Of a stretch of DNA of 64,000 bases, positions 8,935-17,462 are shown one piece after another. The DNA lies in assembly GCF_024320865.1 (NCBI RefSeq), contig NZ_JANDBD010000008.1, forward strand, positions 62,001 to 126,000, in the 5' to 3' direction. How positions within the stretch are numbered: the stretch's first letter is position 1; every line of letters starts with the position of its first letter. The position numbers were made by a program, and so were the translations under genes. The notes beneath the pieces were generated by a model. That model had not been told where the DNA came from, ran no database searches, and was given only the letters and a program-made list of their open reading frames with translations. The stretch is from Mycolicibacterium arenosum. Lineage in GTDB: Bacteria > Actinomycetota > Actinomycetes > Mycobacteriales > Mycobacteriaceae.

Positions 8935-9377
8935 AAGGCCGTCACGGCCGCCACGCTGACGAACATGCCGTGACCGCTAACGTCATTGGTGAATCGCGTC
9001 CCGGTCGAGTTGGGTTCGACGGTCCACCCCTTCAGGTGGAACACCTGTCCGTAGGTGAGCACCAAGTCGTTCTGCGGGGCGGCGTAGTCGGTCGACGGCA
9101 TGTTGGACTGATTCCAGCGCAGCGGGCCTCCGCCGGCGTCGACCCATACGTTGTTGTCGCGGTATCCGTGCTCGACCGGGGCGTTCATGAAGCCGTCGAC
9201 GCTGTTGCTCTGGCACCCGACGTTGTCGGGTTGCACGATGCACCGCACCTTGCGCGACTCCGTCGTCACGAACTGCTGGTCGGGATCGGGCTCCGCGTGC
9301 GCACTGGGCGTGAACGCCAGTGCCGCAATCGGATTCACCACGAAGACCGATGCCAGCACGAGCGGGAACGACACCAT
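8931..9377 (-). CDS. Small secreted protein, unknown function
   Basis: 148 residues with a Sec signal peptide (hydrophobic residues 4-23, cleavage probably after PSAHA near residue 30). The mature part has two cysteines (VRCIVQ and GCQSN) that can form one disulfide, and a central WVDAGGGPLRWNQSN segment. I do not recognise a named domain; similar small exported proteins are common in mycobacteria. The start at MVSFPLVL is chosen for the signal peptide and an AGGGGG ribosome-binding site just upstream. It follows the next gene upstream by 16 bases, so the two form an operon of exported proteins. Confidence 0.8.
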   Translation of the reverse strand: MVSFPLVLASVFVVNPIAALAFTPSAHAEPDPDQQFVTTESRKVRCIVQPDNVGCQSNSVDGFMNAPVEHGYRDNNVWVDAGGGPLRWNQSNMPSTDYAAPQNDLVLTYGQVFHLKGWTVEPNSTGTRFTNDVSGHGMFVSVAAVTAF

Positions 9378-9393
9378 GAGGCCCCCTGGAGCG

Positions 9394-10224
9394 CTATCGA
9401 CTGGCCAGCGCCGCCGCCGCGCGTGCGGCGAGCGCCTGGCGGTAGCCCAGCCACACCCCGGCGAGCGGAATGAGCACCAGCCCCGCGAGACCGAACAGCG
9501 CGTTGTCGTTGCCACCCGGTCCGATGGGGCTCCAGATCTCGGAGGTCACCCACGGAAGCGGTGCGTCGGGGTCGGGGATCGACGCAGCCGGGATCGGTGC
9601 GATCACGACGGGCGGCAGGGGCGCTGCGGGCGCCTCGGTCACCTGCACCGGCGTGGCAACGGGAGCTTCGGCACCGGCCGGCCCGATCGACGGCACGCCC
9701 GGCGTCCGACCGTTGCCGACGACGACCGTCGGCCGCTTGATCGGCACTTCCGCGAGCGCCGCCCCGCCGCCGCTTACCGGGACAACCGGTTCCGCGGTGG
9801 CGGTTCCGGGTACCGCCGGCGCGTCAACGGGACCGACCGACTGCACACCCGCCGAGTCGGACTCCGCGGTCGCGGTTCGAGTGGCAGTCACGCCACTGGT
9901 GATGCCCCCGCTGGTCGAGTCGTTCGCGTCGATCCGCTCCGAACCGCTGTCGTCCTCGGCGATCCGGAACCGATCGGTGTCCGTCGACCCGTCGTCGTCG
10001 CCGCCGCGGTCGTGTCGGCCTCGGTTGTCACCGGATCTGGAGTCGTCGCGGGAGTGATCGCGGTCGCGACGATCCTCGTGTCCACCGCGGTCACGTCCGT
10101 GGTGACCTCGATCGCCGCGCGAGTGCCCGTGTCCGGGATCAGCTGAGGCAACGGCGATCCCCGGACCGCCGATGGTCACCACCGCGGCCACCAGGACGGT
10201 CCCCGCCGCCACGCGCCTGCGCAT
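9394..10224 (-). CDS. Exported His/Asp/Arg-rich protein with C-terminal membrane anchor
   Basis: 276 residues. A signal peptide (MRRRVAAGTVLVAAVV..., cleavage near IAVASA) is followed by an extreme low-complexity segment of about 45 residues made almost only of His, Asp, Arg, Gly and Ser (GHHGRDRGGHEDRRDRDHSR). Then comes a Thr/Val/Pro/Ala-rich stalk with few charges, and a C-terminal hydrophobic helix (about 238-258) with an Arg-containing tail. It looks like a surface or periplasmic protein tethered at its C-terminus; metal binding by the His/Asp segment is a guess. The ATG start is chosen because AGGAAG lies 8 bases upstream. Confidence 0.7.
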   Translation of the reverse strand: MRRRVAAGTVLVAAVVTIGGPGIAVASADPGHGHSRGDRGHHGRDRGGHEDRRDRDHSRDDSRSGDNRGRHDRGGDDDGSTDTDRFRIAEDDSGSERIDANDSTSGGITSGVTATRTATAESDSAGVQSVGPVDAPAVPGTATAEPVVPVSGGGAALAEVPIKRPTVVVGNGRTPGVPSIGPAGAEAPVATPVQVTEAPAAPLPPVVIAPIPAASIPDPDAPLPWVTSEIWSPIGPGGNDNALFGLAGLVLIPLAGVWLGYRQALAARAAAALASR

Positions 10225-10301
10225 ACGCGCCACTTCCTGTCCCACTCGTGTCGCCAGTAGCAGGATAGCCGCCGACGGCCGCACGTTGACTGTTTGGGCG
10301 A

Positions 10302-11309
10302 TTACCCGTCGGGATCTTGCGCGAAACGGTCGGCAACCTTCTGCGCCAACTCCACGGCGGCGCGCGCCCACTCCGGTGTGGCGCCCGAAAGTCCACACGC
10401 CGGGGTGACACCGATCCGGTTCTGGAGCACCGAGCGCTCGAACCCCAACCGGTCGGTGAGCGACGAGACGGCCTTGGCGACCTCGTCCACCGAGGGGTGC
10501 CGCTCGGGCGCCGCGGCCGGCACCACGCCGAGAAGCACCACCCGACCCGAGTCGACGAACTCGCCGATGCCGTCGAGGTCCGCAGGCGTCAGCGTGGCCA
10601 CGTCGACGGACACCGCACGAAGAGCACTGCGCTGCAACGCCTTCCATGGCAATTCAGGTGCGCAGCTGTGCAGCGCCACCGCGCCGCCGACGCGCCCGAC
10701 GCACTGGTCGAGCAGGTTGGTCGCGACGGGCTCGTCGACGGGGTGCACCGAGGACATGCCCGTCACACCCGTCAGCCGGCCGGCCAGTGCGGCGGGCAGC
10801 AGCGGCTCGTCGAACTGGACCAGCACCTGCGTCTCGAGCCGCCGCGCGACGTCGGCGCGATGCAGCGCGACCCCCTCGGCCAGGCTCTCGGTCAGGTCGC
10901 GCAGCGCACCGGCGTCGGTGATCGCGCGGTGCCCGCTACCGAGTTCGAGCTGCGCGGCCAGCGTGATCGGGCCCGGTGCCTGGACTTTGACCGGGCGGCC
11001 GCTACCGCGCAGTCCCGCGTTCTCCCACGCCTCCTCGAGCGCGTCGACATCCTCGCCGAGCAGGCTCACGGCGCGCCGGGCGACGGAGCTCCGGCCCGGC
11101 GCGATGCGATATCCGCGCGGCACGGTGTCGATGCCGATGTCCACCAGCAGCGCGCCAGCCCGGCCGATCATGTCGGCGCCTACGCCGCGAGCGGGCAGTT
11201 CCACCAGATGCGAGAGCTGATGCAGTTCGCCGACCACCACCGCGGCGGCCTCCCGTGCGGCGTTACCCGGCCACGAGCCCACCCCGGTCGCCCCGGCGAA
11301 GTCAGTCAC
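10302..11309 (-). CDS. MetE-like (cobalamin-independent methionine synthase C-terminal) protein
   Basis: 335 residues matching the catalytic (C-terminal) barrel of MetE rather than the full 750-residue enzyme; orthologue of the Rv3015c type. It begins with a typical GVGSWPG segment. Likely zinc ligands are His and Cys in LHSCAPE and Cys in TPACGLSG. Free-standing MetE-C proteins may use alternative methyl donors or corrinoid proteins; whether this makes methionine is not known. It is divergent from the lpqA-like gene, with about 40 bases between the starts. Confidence 0.85.
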   Translation of the reverse strand: MTDFAGATGVGSWPGNAAREAAAVVVGELHQLSHLVELPARGVGADMIGRAGALLVDIGIDTVPRGYRIAPGRSSVARRAVSLLGEDVDALEEAWENAGLRGSGRPVKVQAPGPITLAAQLELGSGHRAITDAGALRDLTESLAEGVALHRADVARRLETQVLVQFDEPLLPAALAGRLTGVTGMSSVHPVDEPVATNLLDQCVGRVGGAVALHSCAPELPWKALQRSALRAVSVDVATLTPADLDGIGEFVDSGRVVLLGVVPAAAPERHPSVDEVAKAVSSLTDRLGFERSVLQNRIGVTPACGLSGATPEWARAAVELAQKVADRFAQDPDG

Positions 11310-11337
11310 GCGGCCACAGTATGCGATGCGGCCGCGA

Positions 11338-11343
11338 TACTCT
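11338..11343 (+). promoter_or_regulatory. -10 box before the LpqA-like gene
   Basis: TACTCT (TAnnnT) ends 5 bases before the ATG at 11349, consistent with a leaderless or nearly leaderless transcript. The evidence is spacing only. Confidence 0.4.
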
Positions 11344-11348
11344 CAACC

Positions 11349-12011
11349 ATGGCCGCAGCGTCGGGAGGAACCGCGTGGCGCGCGCGGTTCACACTGGTCA
11401 CGGCCTGTGCGGCGATAGTCGTCGCCGCGTGTTCCAGCACGGTGACCGGGGTGGCGGTGAAGGCCGCACCCGGTATCGACGACGACTCCCGCTCCCCCGT
11501 CGACGTCGACGCCGTCCTGCTCGAGCAGTCCCGTATGCGGGCGATCACGGGCGGCGGTGACGATCTCACGGTGATTCCGACCATGGACGGCAAACAGCCC
11601 GTCGACATCGACGCGCTCGCCGAGTCGGTCGCACCGCCGTGCCGCTGGTACTTCGCCGAAACCGACACCTTCGGCCCCGACGTCGAGGAGTTCCACAAAA
11701 CCACCTACCAGGACCCTCCCGACGGTGCGCTGATATCTCAGGGCGCCGCCGGTTACCGCGACCCGGCGACGGCCCGACGCGCGTTCGACGGCGTCGTCGA
11801 CCGGATCGAGCGGTGTCTGGAGTCGACATCGGGACGGGTGCTGCTGGGCGAGGCGACCGGCACCGTCGACGCCGTGCAGACCAGAGCCGGCGACTGCGGC
11901 CGCGACTATCGGGTCAAGTCCGTGGTCCTCGTGGAGGTGACGTACTGCCGCTACCCGGATTCGGTGCCGGACATCGTCATGGCGAACCTGCTCGAGCAGA
12001 TCCCCGGCTAG
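11349..12011 (+). CDS. lpqA: LpqA-like lipoprotein with PknH-type sensor domain
   Basis: 220 residues. A lipoprotein signal peptide ends in VAACSS, with Cys about 28 as the lipidated residue. The mature part resembles the PknH-like extracellular sensor domain (cysteines in APPCRWY, IERCLE, GDCGRDY and TYCRYPD could make two disulfides). It should sit on the outer face of the cytoplasmic membrane; the ligand is unknown. The position between the MetE-like gene and mnmA matches lpqA of M. tuberculosis. Its stop overlaps that of the convergent mnmA by 4 bases. Confidence 0.82.
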   Translation: MAAASGGTAWRARFTLVTACAAIVVAACSSTVTGVAVKAAPGIDDDSRSPVDVDAVLLEQSRMRAITGGGDDLTVIPTMDGKQPVDIDALAESVAPPCRWYFAETDTFGPDVEEFHKTTYQDPPDGALISQGAAGYRDPATARRAFDGVVDRIERCLESTSGRVLLGEATGTVDAVQTRAGDCGRDYRVKSVVLVEVTYCRYPDSVPDIVMANLLEQIPG

Positions 12012-13081
12012 TCGGCCGACCGGATGGTCGCGCTGGCGAGGACTTCGTCGCCGTCGGCGTCGGGGCGGTAGAGCACCATCGTCTGCCCCGCCGCGACACC
12101 GCGTATCGCCGACCGCAGCTGCACCACCAGCTGCTCGCCGCGCAGCTCCGCCACACCGGCCGCCAGGCCGCCGTGCGCGCGCACCTGAACCTCGCCCTCG
12201 ACCGGGCGGGAGAAGGCCGACCCCGAGGTGAACACCGGGCGTTCACCCGTCAGCGTCCACACGTCGAGCTCACTGGCGTCACCCACTCGCACGGTGCCGC
12301 TGTCGGCGTCGATGGCGGTCACGTAGCGCGGGGTGCCCTCGGGGCCGGGCCCCGCGATACCCAGGCCCTTGCGCTGCCCGATCGTGAACCCGTGCACCCC
12401 GTCGTGCTCGGCGAGCACCGCGCCCGCCGAGTCGACGACGCGGCCGCGACGCATCCCGATGCGTGAGCCCAGGAACGTCCGCGTGTCGCCACTCGGAATG
12501 AAACAGATGTCGTGGCTGTCGGGTTTGTCGGCGACGGCCAGTCCGCGCCGTGCCGCCTCCTCGCGGATCTGCGGCTTGGGGGTGTCGCCGATCGGGAAGA
12601 TGGCGTGCCGCAACTGATCTGCGGTCAGCACCGCGAGCACGTAGGACTGATCCTTGTCGGCGTCTACCGCGCGCCGCAGCCGACCGTCGCTCAGCCGGGC
12701 GTAGTGGCCGGTCGCCACGGCGTCGAACCCCAGAGCGAGTGCCCGCGCGGCCAGTGCGGAGAACTTGATCTTCTCGTTGCATCGCACGCACGGGTTGGGG
12801 GTCTCGCCCCGCGCGTAGGACGCGACGAAGTCGTCGATGACGTCTTCCTTGAAGCGGTCGGCGAAATCCCATACGTAGAAGGGGATGTCGAGGATGTCGG
12901 CGACGCGACGGGCATCCCCGGCGTCCTCCTTCGAGCAGCACCCGCGCGACCCGGTGCGCAGCGTGCCCGGCGCCGACGAGAGCGCGAGGTGCACGCCGAC
13001 GACGTCGTGGCCGGCGTCGACCATGCGTGCGGCGGCGACCGACGAGTCGACCCCGCCGCTCATCGCGACCAGGACACGCAT
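12008..13081 (-). CDS. mnmA: tRNA-specific 2-thiouridylase MnmA
   Basis: 357 residues. The enzyme adds sulfur to U34 of tRNA(Lys), tRNA(Glu) and tRNA(Gln). Seen: PP-loop ATPase motif SGGVDSS at the N-terminus, catalytic cysteine pair in NPCVRCNEKIKF and SHDICFIPSG, and the C-terminal beta-barrel. The start ATG (13081) lies 2 bases after the iscS stop, so the sulfur donor and the thiolase are translated from one mRNA. The pair is conserved in mycobacteria. An upstream open extension is non-coding sequence inside iscS. Confidence 0.96.
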   Translation of the reverse strand: MRVLVAMSGGVDSSVAAARMVDAGHDVVGVHLALSSAPGTLRTGSRGCCSKEDAGDARRVADILDIPFYVWDFADRFKEDVIDDFVASYARGETPNPCVRCNEKIKFSALAARALALGFDAVATGHYARLSDGRLRRAVDADKDQSYVLAVLTADQLRHAIFPIGDTPKPQIREEAARRGLAVADKPDSHDICFIPSGDTRTFLGSRIGMRRGRVVDSAGAVLAEHDGVHGFTIGQRKGLGIAGPGPEGTPRYVTAIDADSGTVRVGDASELDVWTLTGERPVFTSGSAFSRPVEGEVQVRAHGGLAAGVAELRGEQLVVQLRSAIRGVAAGQTMVLYRPDADGDEVLASATIRSAD

Positions 13082-13083
13082 GA

Positions 13084-14271
13084 TTACTTCCCGTGCCCCG
13101 CGCTGGCGAGGGCGGCATGCCTGGCACGCTCGACCGCGGCGGGCAGCACCTCGAGTGCGGCGTCGACGTCGGCGTCGGTGCTGGTGTGCCCCAACGAGAG
13201 TCGCAACGAGCCGCGCGCCGTCGCCGCATCGGCGCCCATCGCGAGGAGCACGTGTGACGGCTGGGCCACCCCCGCGGTGCAGGCCGAACCGGTCGAACAC
13301 TCGACACCCTTGGCGTCCAAGAGCATGAGTAGCGCGTCGCCCTCGCAGCCGCGGAACGTGAAATGCGTGTTGCCGGGCAACCGGGCGTCGCCGACGGCAC
13401 CGTTCAGGTCGACGTCGTCGATCGCGGCGAGGACACCGCCGATGAGCCTGTCCCGCAGCGCGATGACCCGTGCCCGGTAGAACTCGAGTCCGGCGACGGC
13501 GACCTCGGCGGCGGCGGCCATCGCGACGGCCCCCGCGACGTCCGGCGTACCGGATCGCACGTCGCGCTCCTGGCCTCCGCCGTGCAGTAGCGGTACACAC
13601 GCGGTGTCCCGGCGCAGCAGCAGCGCACCCACCCCCGTGGGGCCGCCGAACTTGTGCGCGGCGATGCTCATAGCGGACAACCCGCTCTTCGCGAAGTTCA
13701 CCGGGACCTGGCCCACCGCTTGAATCGCGTCGCTGTGCATCGGCACGTCGAACTCGGCGGCGACCGCCGCCAGGTCGTCGATCGGCATGATCGTGCCGAC
13801 CTCGTTGTTGGCCCACATCACGGTGACCACGGCGACGTCATCGTGCGCCTGGAGCGCGTCCCGCAACGCGGAGGCCGACACCGCGCCGGTGTCGTCGACG
13901 GGCAGCCACGTCACCTCGGCGTCCTCGTGCTCGACGAGCCACTGCACGGCGTCCAGGACGGCGTGGTGCTCGACGGGCGACGTCACGATTCGCCTGCGCC
14001 GCGGGTCGGCGTCGCGCCGGGCCCAGTAGATGCCCTTGACCGCCAGGTTGTCGCTCTCGGTGCCACCCGCGGTGAAGACGACCTCCGACGGCCGGGCGCC
14101 CAGCAGAGCGGCCAGCGCCTCCCTGGCCTCCTCCATGCGCCTGCGTGCGGCGCGACCTGCGGTGTGCAGCGACGACGCGTTGCCGACCGTCGTCAGGACG
14201 TCCGTCATCGCCTCGACGGCAGCGGGGTGCATCGGGGTGGTGGCGGCGTGATCGAGGTAGGCGGCGTGCAT
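13084..14271 (-). CDS. iscS: Cysteine desulfurase
   Basis: 395-residue PLP-dependent class V aminotransferase-fold enzyme that releases sulfur from cysteine as an enzyme persulfide. The PLP lysine is in SIAAHKFGGPTGVG, and the active-site cysteine is in the loop VECSTGSACTAG. It starts MHAAYLDHAATTPM, a signature for NifS/IscS proteins. It directly precedes mnmA, which fits a role in tRNA thiolation; a contribution to Fe-S cluster assembly is also possible. Confidence 0.96.
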   Translation of the reverse strand: MHAAYLDHAATTPMHPAAVEAMTDVLTTVGNASSLHTAGRAARRRMEEAREALAALLGARPSEVVFTAGGTESDNLAVKGIYWARRDADPRRRRIVTSPVEHHAVLDAVQWLVEHEDAEVTWLPVDDTGAVSASALRDALQAHDDVAVVTVMWANNEVGTIMPIDDLAAVAAEFDVPMHSDAIQAVGQVPVNFAKSGLSAMSIAAHKFGGPTGVGALLLRRDTACVPLLHGGGQERDVRSGTPDVAGAVAMAAAAEVAVAGLEFYRARVIALRDRLIGGVLAAIDDVDLNGAVGDARLPGNTHFTFRGCEGDALLMLLDAKGVECSTGSACTAGVAQPSHVLLAMGADAATARGSLRLSLGHTSTDADVDAALEVLPAAVERARHAALASAGHGK

Positions 14272-14331
14272 GGCCCAACCAGGATACGGTCCGCGGCGAA
14301 TCCGGCGGCTAGCGCCGTGGTCGCACGCCTG

Positions 14332-15174
14332 TCACGCCACCAGCGCGTGGTCGCCCGCCTGCCTGTTGTCCGTTCCGCGCACCGCCGCCTCGCAGCGGGC
14401 CGCGAGGTCCCGACGATCGCCTCCCGGCAGCTGCAGCGACTGGACGGCGACATGGCACACCGTGAGCCGGGCCGTGATGACCCGCCGCACAGAGTCCATC
14501 AGCGTGTCGTCGCCGATGAAGGCGGGCACCGTCGACGGTGCGCCGTTGCGGTGGTGGTAGGTCAGGCGCAGCGGCTGCACGGGTCGTGCGGCGTCCACGG
14601 CGCCCTGGAACATCGCCGGCCGGAAGCTGCCGTACCCCACCCCGCACCACGTGGTGCCCTCGGGGAACGCGACCACGGTCTGTCCGGCGCGCAACCGGTC
14701 GGCGATCGTGCGCACGACGTCGGGCAGCCTGCGCAGGTTCGTCCGCTCGATCGGGATCACCTTCATCAGCCGGGCCAGGAAGCCGAGTGCGGGCCATTCG
14801 ATCAAATCGGCCCTGGCGACGAACGAGCCGGGGAGCACCGCGCCGATCACGAAGATGTCGACCCAGGACACGTGTCCGCTGACCACCAGCACACCGCGCA
14901 GGTTCCGAATCGGACCGTCGGACACCGTGATTCGCACGCCGAGGCAGCGCAGCATGATCCGGCAGTACATCCGCTGAACGCGCGACTTGCCGGGCAGCGG
15001 CACCGCCAGCAGGGGCACCGCGGCCATCAGCGTCACGACACAGCACATCCGGACCGCCGCCCGCAGGGCGACGACGGCGGGACGCGACGCGTGGGCCAGA
15101 TCGGCGGCGTGACAGTGGGAACCGCAGGACGCCCGCGGCAGCCAGACGTTGTCGACGTGCTGGTGGCTGCTCAT
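14332..15174 (-). CDS. PlsC-family lysophospholipid/ornithine-lipid acyltransferase (OlsA-like)
   Basis: 280 residues. 1-acyl-glycerol-phosphate acyltransferase fold with the H-x4-D catalytic motif (GHVSWVD), the substrate motif IPIERTN and the FPEGTTW block. A hydrophobic N-terminal segment (about 33-62) suggests membrane attachment. It overlaps by 4 bases the GNAT-type acyltransferase gene upstream, so both are translated together. This arrangement resembles olsB-olsA of ornithine-lipid producers, where this enzyme would add the second fatty acid. A phosphatidic-acid role is equally possible. Confidence 0.82.
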   Translation of the reverse strand: MSSHQHVDNVWLPRASCGSHCHAADLAHASRPAVVALRAAVRMCCVVTLMAAVPLLAVPLPGKSRVQRMYCRIMLRCLGVRITVSDGPIRNLRGVLVVSGHVSWVDIFVIGAVLPGSFVARADLIEWPALGFLARLMKVIPIERTNLRRLPDVVRTIADRLRAGQTVVAFPEGTTWCGVGYGSFRPAMFQGAVDAARPVQPLRLTYHHRNGAPSTVPAFIGDDTLMDSVRRVITARLTVCHVAVQSLQLPGGDRRDLAARCEAAVRGTDNRQAGDHALVA

Positions 15175-15983
15175 GCCTGCGCCGCCGAGCGGAGCCGGTT
15201 CAGGTAGCGCACGTCGGCGTTCCGCTTGTCCAGCAGTGCCGGGAAGTCGCCGACGCCGAAGTCCGGGTCGTGAGCGGGTTCGCCGCAGACCTTGGCCCCC
15301 AACCGGAGATAGCCGCGCATGAGCGGAGGCACCGACAGCCGGGCCGGCGGCGCGATGTCGTCGAGCCCCCTGCCGTCGATCTCGACCGGGCGGTACGGGT
15401 ACACCGCGTAGTCCGACGCGTGCCGCCTGCGCACGAAGTCGCGGACGCCGCGCAATTGCGCACCGGGCGCTTCGCCGTCACCGCCCTGCACGGGCACCGA
15501 GACGCAGCCGGTCACGTAGTCGTAGCCGCAGCGATCGAGATAGGCCAGGATGCCCGCCCACATCAGGAGCACCACCCCGCCGTGGCGATGATCGGCGCGC
15601 ACCACGGCACGGCCCATCTCCACCAGCGAGGGGCGCAGCTCGTCGAGCGCGCTGACCTCGAATTCGGTTGCGGTGTAGAGACCGCCGGCGGCGATGGCGC
15701 CTGGCGGCGGCAGCATCCGGTAGCAGCCCACCAGTTCCCCCGTGGTGTCGTCGCGGACCAGGAGGTGGTCGCAGAACTCGTCGAAGCGGTCGGCGTCCCG
15801 TCCGTCGCCCGCCTTCTCCAGGCCGAAACCGGGCTCGCTGGTGAACACGTCGTGACGAAGGCGCTGCGCGGCGTCGACGAGCGCGGAGTCGGTGGACAGC
15901 AACAGGGTGTAGCGCGGTCCGGAGGTTCCCGCGGTCGCGCTACCGGTCTCGTCGGCGGCTATGAGTACTGATGCGGTGCTCAT
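15171..15983 (-). CDS. GNAT-type N-acyltransferase (OlsB/PEP-CTERM acyltransferase-like)
   Basis: 270 residues with the long-chain acyltransferase variant of the GNAT fold (Acetyltransf_5): RLRHDVFTSEPGFGLE, FCDHLLVRDDTTGELVGCYRML, and VEMGRAVVRADHRHGGVVLLMW. Relatives transfer an acyl chain from acyl-ACP to the amino group of ornithine, giving lyso-ornithine lipid. Orthologue of the Rv3027c type. ATG at 15983 is used; a GTG three codons upstream is an alternative. The overlap with the PlsC gene supports a two-step acylation pathway, but the amine substrate is inferred. Confidence 0.8.
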   Translation of the reverse strand: MSTASVLIAADETGSATAGTSGPRYTLLLSTDSALVDAAQRLRHDVFTSEPGFGLEKAGDGRDADRFDEFCDHLLVRDDTTGELVGCYRMLPPPGAIAAGGLYTATEFEVSALDELRPSLVEMGRAVVRADHRHGGVVLLMWAGILAYLDRCGYDYVTGCVSVPVQGGDGEAPGAQLRGVRDFVRRRHASDYAVYPYRPVEIDGRGLDDIAPPARLSVPPLMRGYLRLGAKVCGEPAHDPDFGVGDFPALLDKRNADVRYLNRLRSAAQA

Positions 15984-16080
15984 AGCCAGCACGGTCGTTG
16001 AGCCGGTGATCGGGACTGCAACGGTTGCGTGTCGCGTCCGTGCACGGTGGGTGACGAGTTGTGGACGCCGATCGGCCCGG

Positions 16081-16737
16081 TCAACTCTCTAGCGACACCA
16101 CGTTCTCGACGACCGGGTTCCGGGGAACGTCGAGGTGATTGGCTGGAAACGCGGGATCGGCGTAACCGATCGACAACCCGCACAACACCCTCAGTTCATC
16201 CGGAATGCCGAGTTGGGCGCGCAGCACGTCCGGGTACAGGGCGATGGACACCTGGACGCAGCTTCCGAGACCGCGGTCGGTCAGCGCCAGCAGCAGGGTC
16301 TGCAGGAACATTCCGACGCCGAGAGCATCGACGTCCGCGAACTCGCGATGCATGCAGACCACGCCGGCCACCGGTGCCCCGAAGAACTCCCAGTTGCGCC
16401 GCTGAGCCGCCCACCGGCCCACGGCGTCGTCGCGTGCGATACCCATGGCGCCGTAGACCAATGCGCCGCTCTCGGCACGCCGATCGGCGAATCTCGGCGG
16501 CAGCCCGGCCGACCGGATCACGGGCGGGTTCTCGTCCACTGCGGCGAGCAACGCCGTCGCCAGCCGATCGCGCCGGGCTCCGGTGGCCAGGTAGAGGTGC
16601 CACGGCTGGGTGTTGGAGTTCGACGGTGCCCGCATCGCCAGCTCGAGTGCCTCGTCCAGCAGGTGACGTGGAACGGGCCTGTCCGACAGGAACTTCCGTG
16701 TCGATCGACGCGCACGGACGACGTCCTCGAGTGTCAC
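16081..16737 (-). CDS. Nitroreductase-family flavoprotein
   Basis: 218 residues of the FMN-dependent nitroreductase fold: RRSTRKFLSDRPV at the N-terminus (FMN phosphate contact), APSNSNTQPWHLYL, and the C-terminal CGLSIGYADP. It would use NAD(P)H to reduce quinones or nitro compounds; the natural substrate is unknown. GTG start at 16737 overlaps by 4 bases the stop of the SDR gene upstream, making it the third gene of a three-gene redox operon. Confidence 0.88.
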   Translation of the reverse strand: MTLEDVVRARRSTRKFLSDRPVPRHLLDEALELAMRAPSNSNTQPWHLYLATGARRDRLATALLAAVDENPPVIRSAGLPPRFADRRAESGALVYGAMGIARDDAVGRWAAQRRNWEFFGAPVAGVVCMHREFADVDALGVGMFLQTLLLALTDRGLGSCVQVSIALYPDVLRAQLGIPDELRVLCGLSIGYADPAFPANHLDVPRNPVVENVVSLES

Positions 16738-17462
16738 GCCGCCACCCCGCCGCCGTCGACGTGCAGCGTCGAGCCCGTGATGAAACTCGCCCTCGGCGAA
16801 GCCAGGAACAGCACCGCTTCTGCGATCTCAGCGGGGTCCGCGGTGCGCCCCAGCGGCAGCGCCCGCCCGAGATCGTCGTTCGTGTCGCCCCACTCCGCGA
16901 CGACGCCCTCGGTCGCCGTCGGTCCTGGTGCGACCGCGTTCACCCGGACACCGGATCCTCCGAATTCCGCCGCCCAGCTGCGCGTCAACGACTCGAGTGC
17001 GGCCTTCGACGCACTATAGGTCGACGCACCCGGCACGCCTCGTGACGCCACCATCGACGTCACGTTCACGATGCTGCCCACGCCGCGACGGACCATGCCC
17101 GGCACCAGGGCGGCGACGAGGAAGTACGCGCCGCGCACGTTGGTGTCGAAGGTCCGCTCGAACGACGTCACATCCTGGTCGACCGTCATGGCGCCGGGAA
17201 AGGTCGCTGCGTTGTTCACCAGAATGTCGACGTCACCGCTGGTGTCGGCGAGCCGCCGTACTGAATCGAGGTCGGCCAGGTCCGCCGCCGCGAATCGCAC
17301 GGCGCCGCCCAGGGCGGCCGCAGCCGCGGCACCTCGCGCAGCATCACGGCCGCTGATCACGACTTCCGCGCCTGCCAGCGCCAAAAGCCGCGCCGATGCC
17401 AGCCCGATCCCGGCGGTTCCCCCGGTGACCAGTGCGCGCACACCCGAGAGCTCACGTGTCAC
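16734..17462 (-). CDS. Short-chain dehydrogenase/reductase
   Basis: 242 residues, classical SDR. Cofactor loop TGGTAGIG, NNAA structural motif, catalytic Ser in NVTSMVAS and Tyr/Lys in YSASK. The ISGRDAA sequence after strand 2 (Arg) suggests NADPH preference. It overlaps by 4 bases with the NmrA-like gene upstream and with the nitroreductase gene downstream. The substrate is unknown. Confidence 0.9.
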   Translation of the reverse strand: MTRELSGVRALVTGGTAGIGLASARLLALAGAEVVISGRDAARGAAAAAALGGAVRFAAADLADLDSVRRLADTSGDVDILVNNAATFPGAMTVDQDVTSFERTFDTNVRGAYFLVAALVPGMVRRGVGSIVNVTSMVASRGVPGASTYSASKAALESLTRSWAAEFGGSGVRVNAVAPGPTATEGVVAEWGDTNDDLGRALPLGRTADPAEIAEAVLFLASPRASFITGSTLHVDGGGVAA

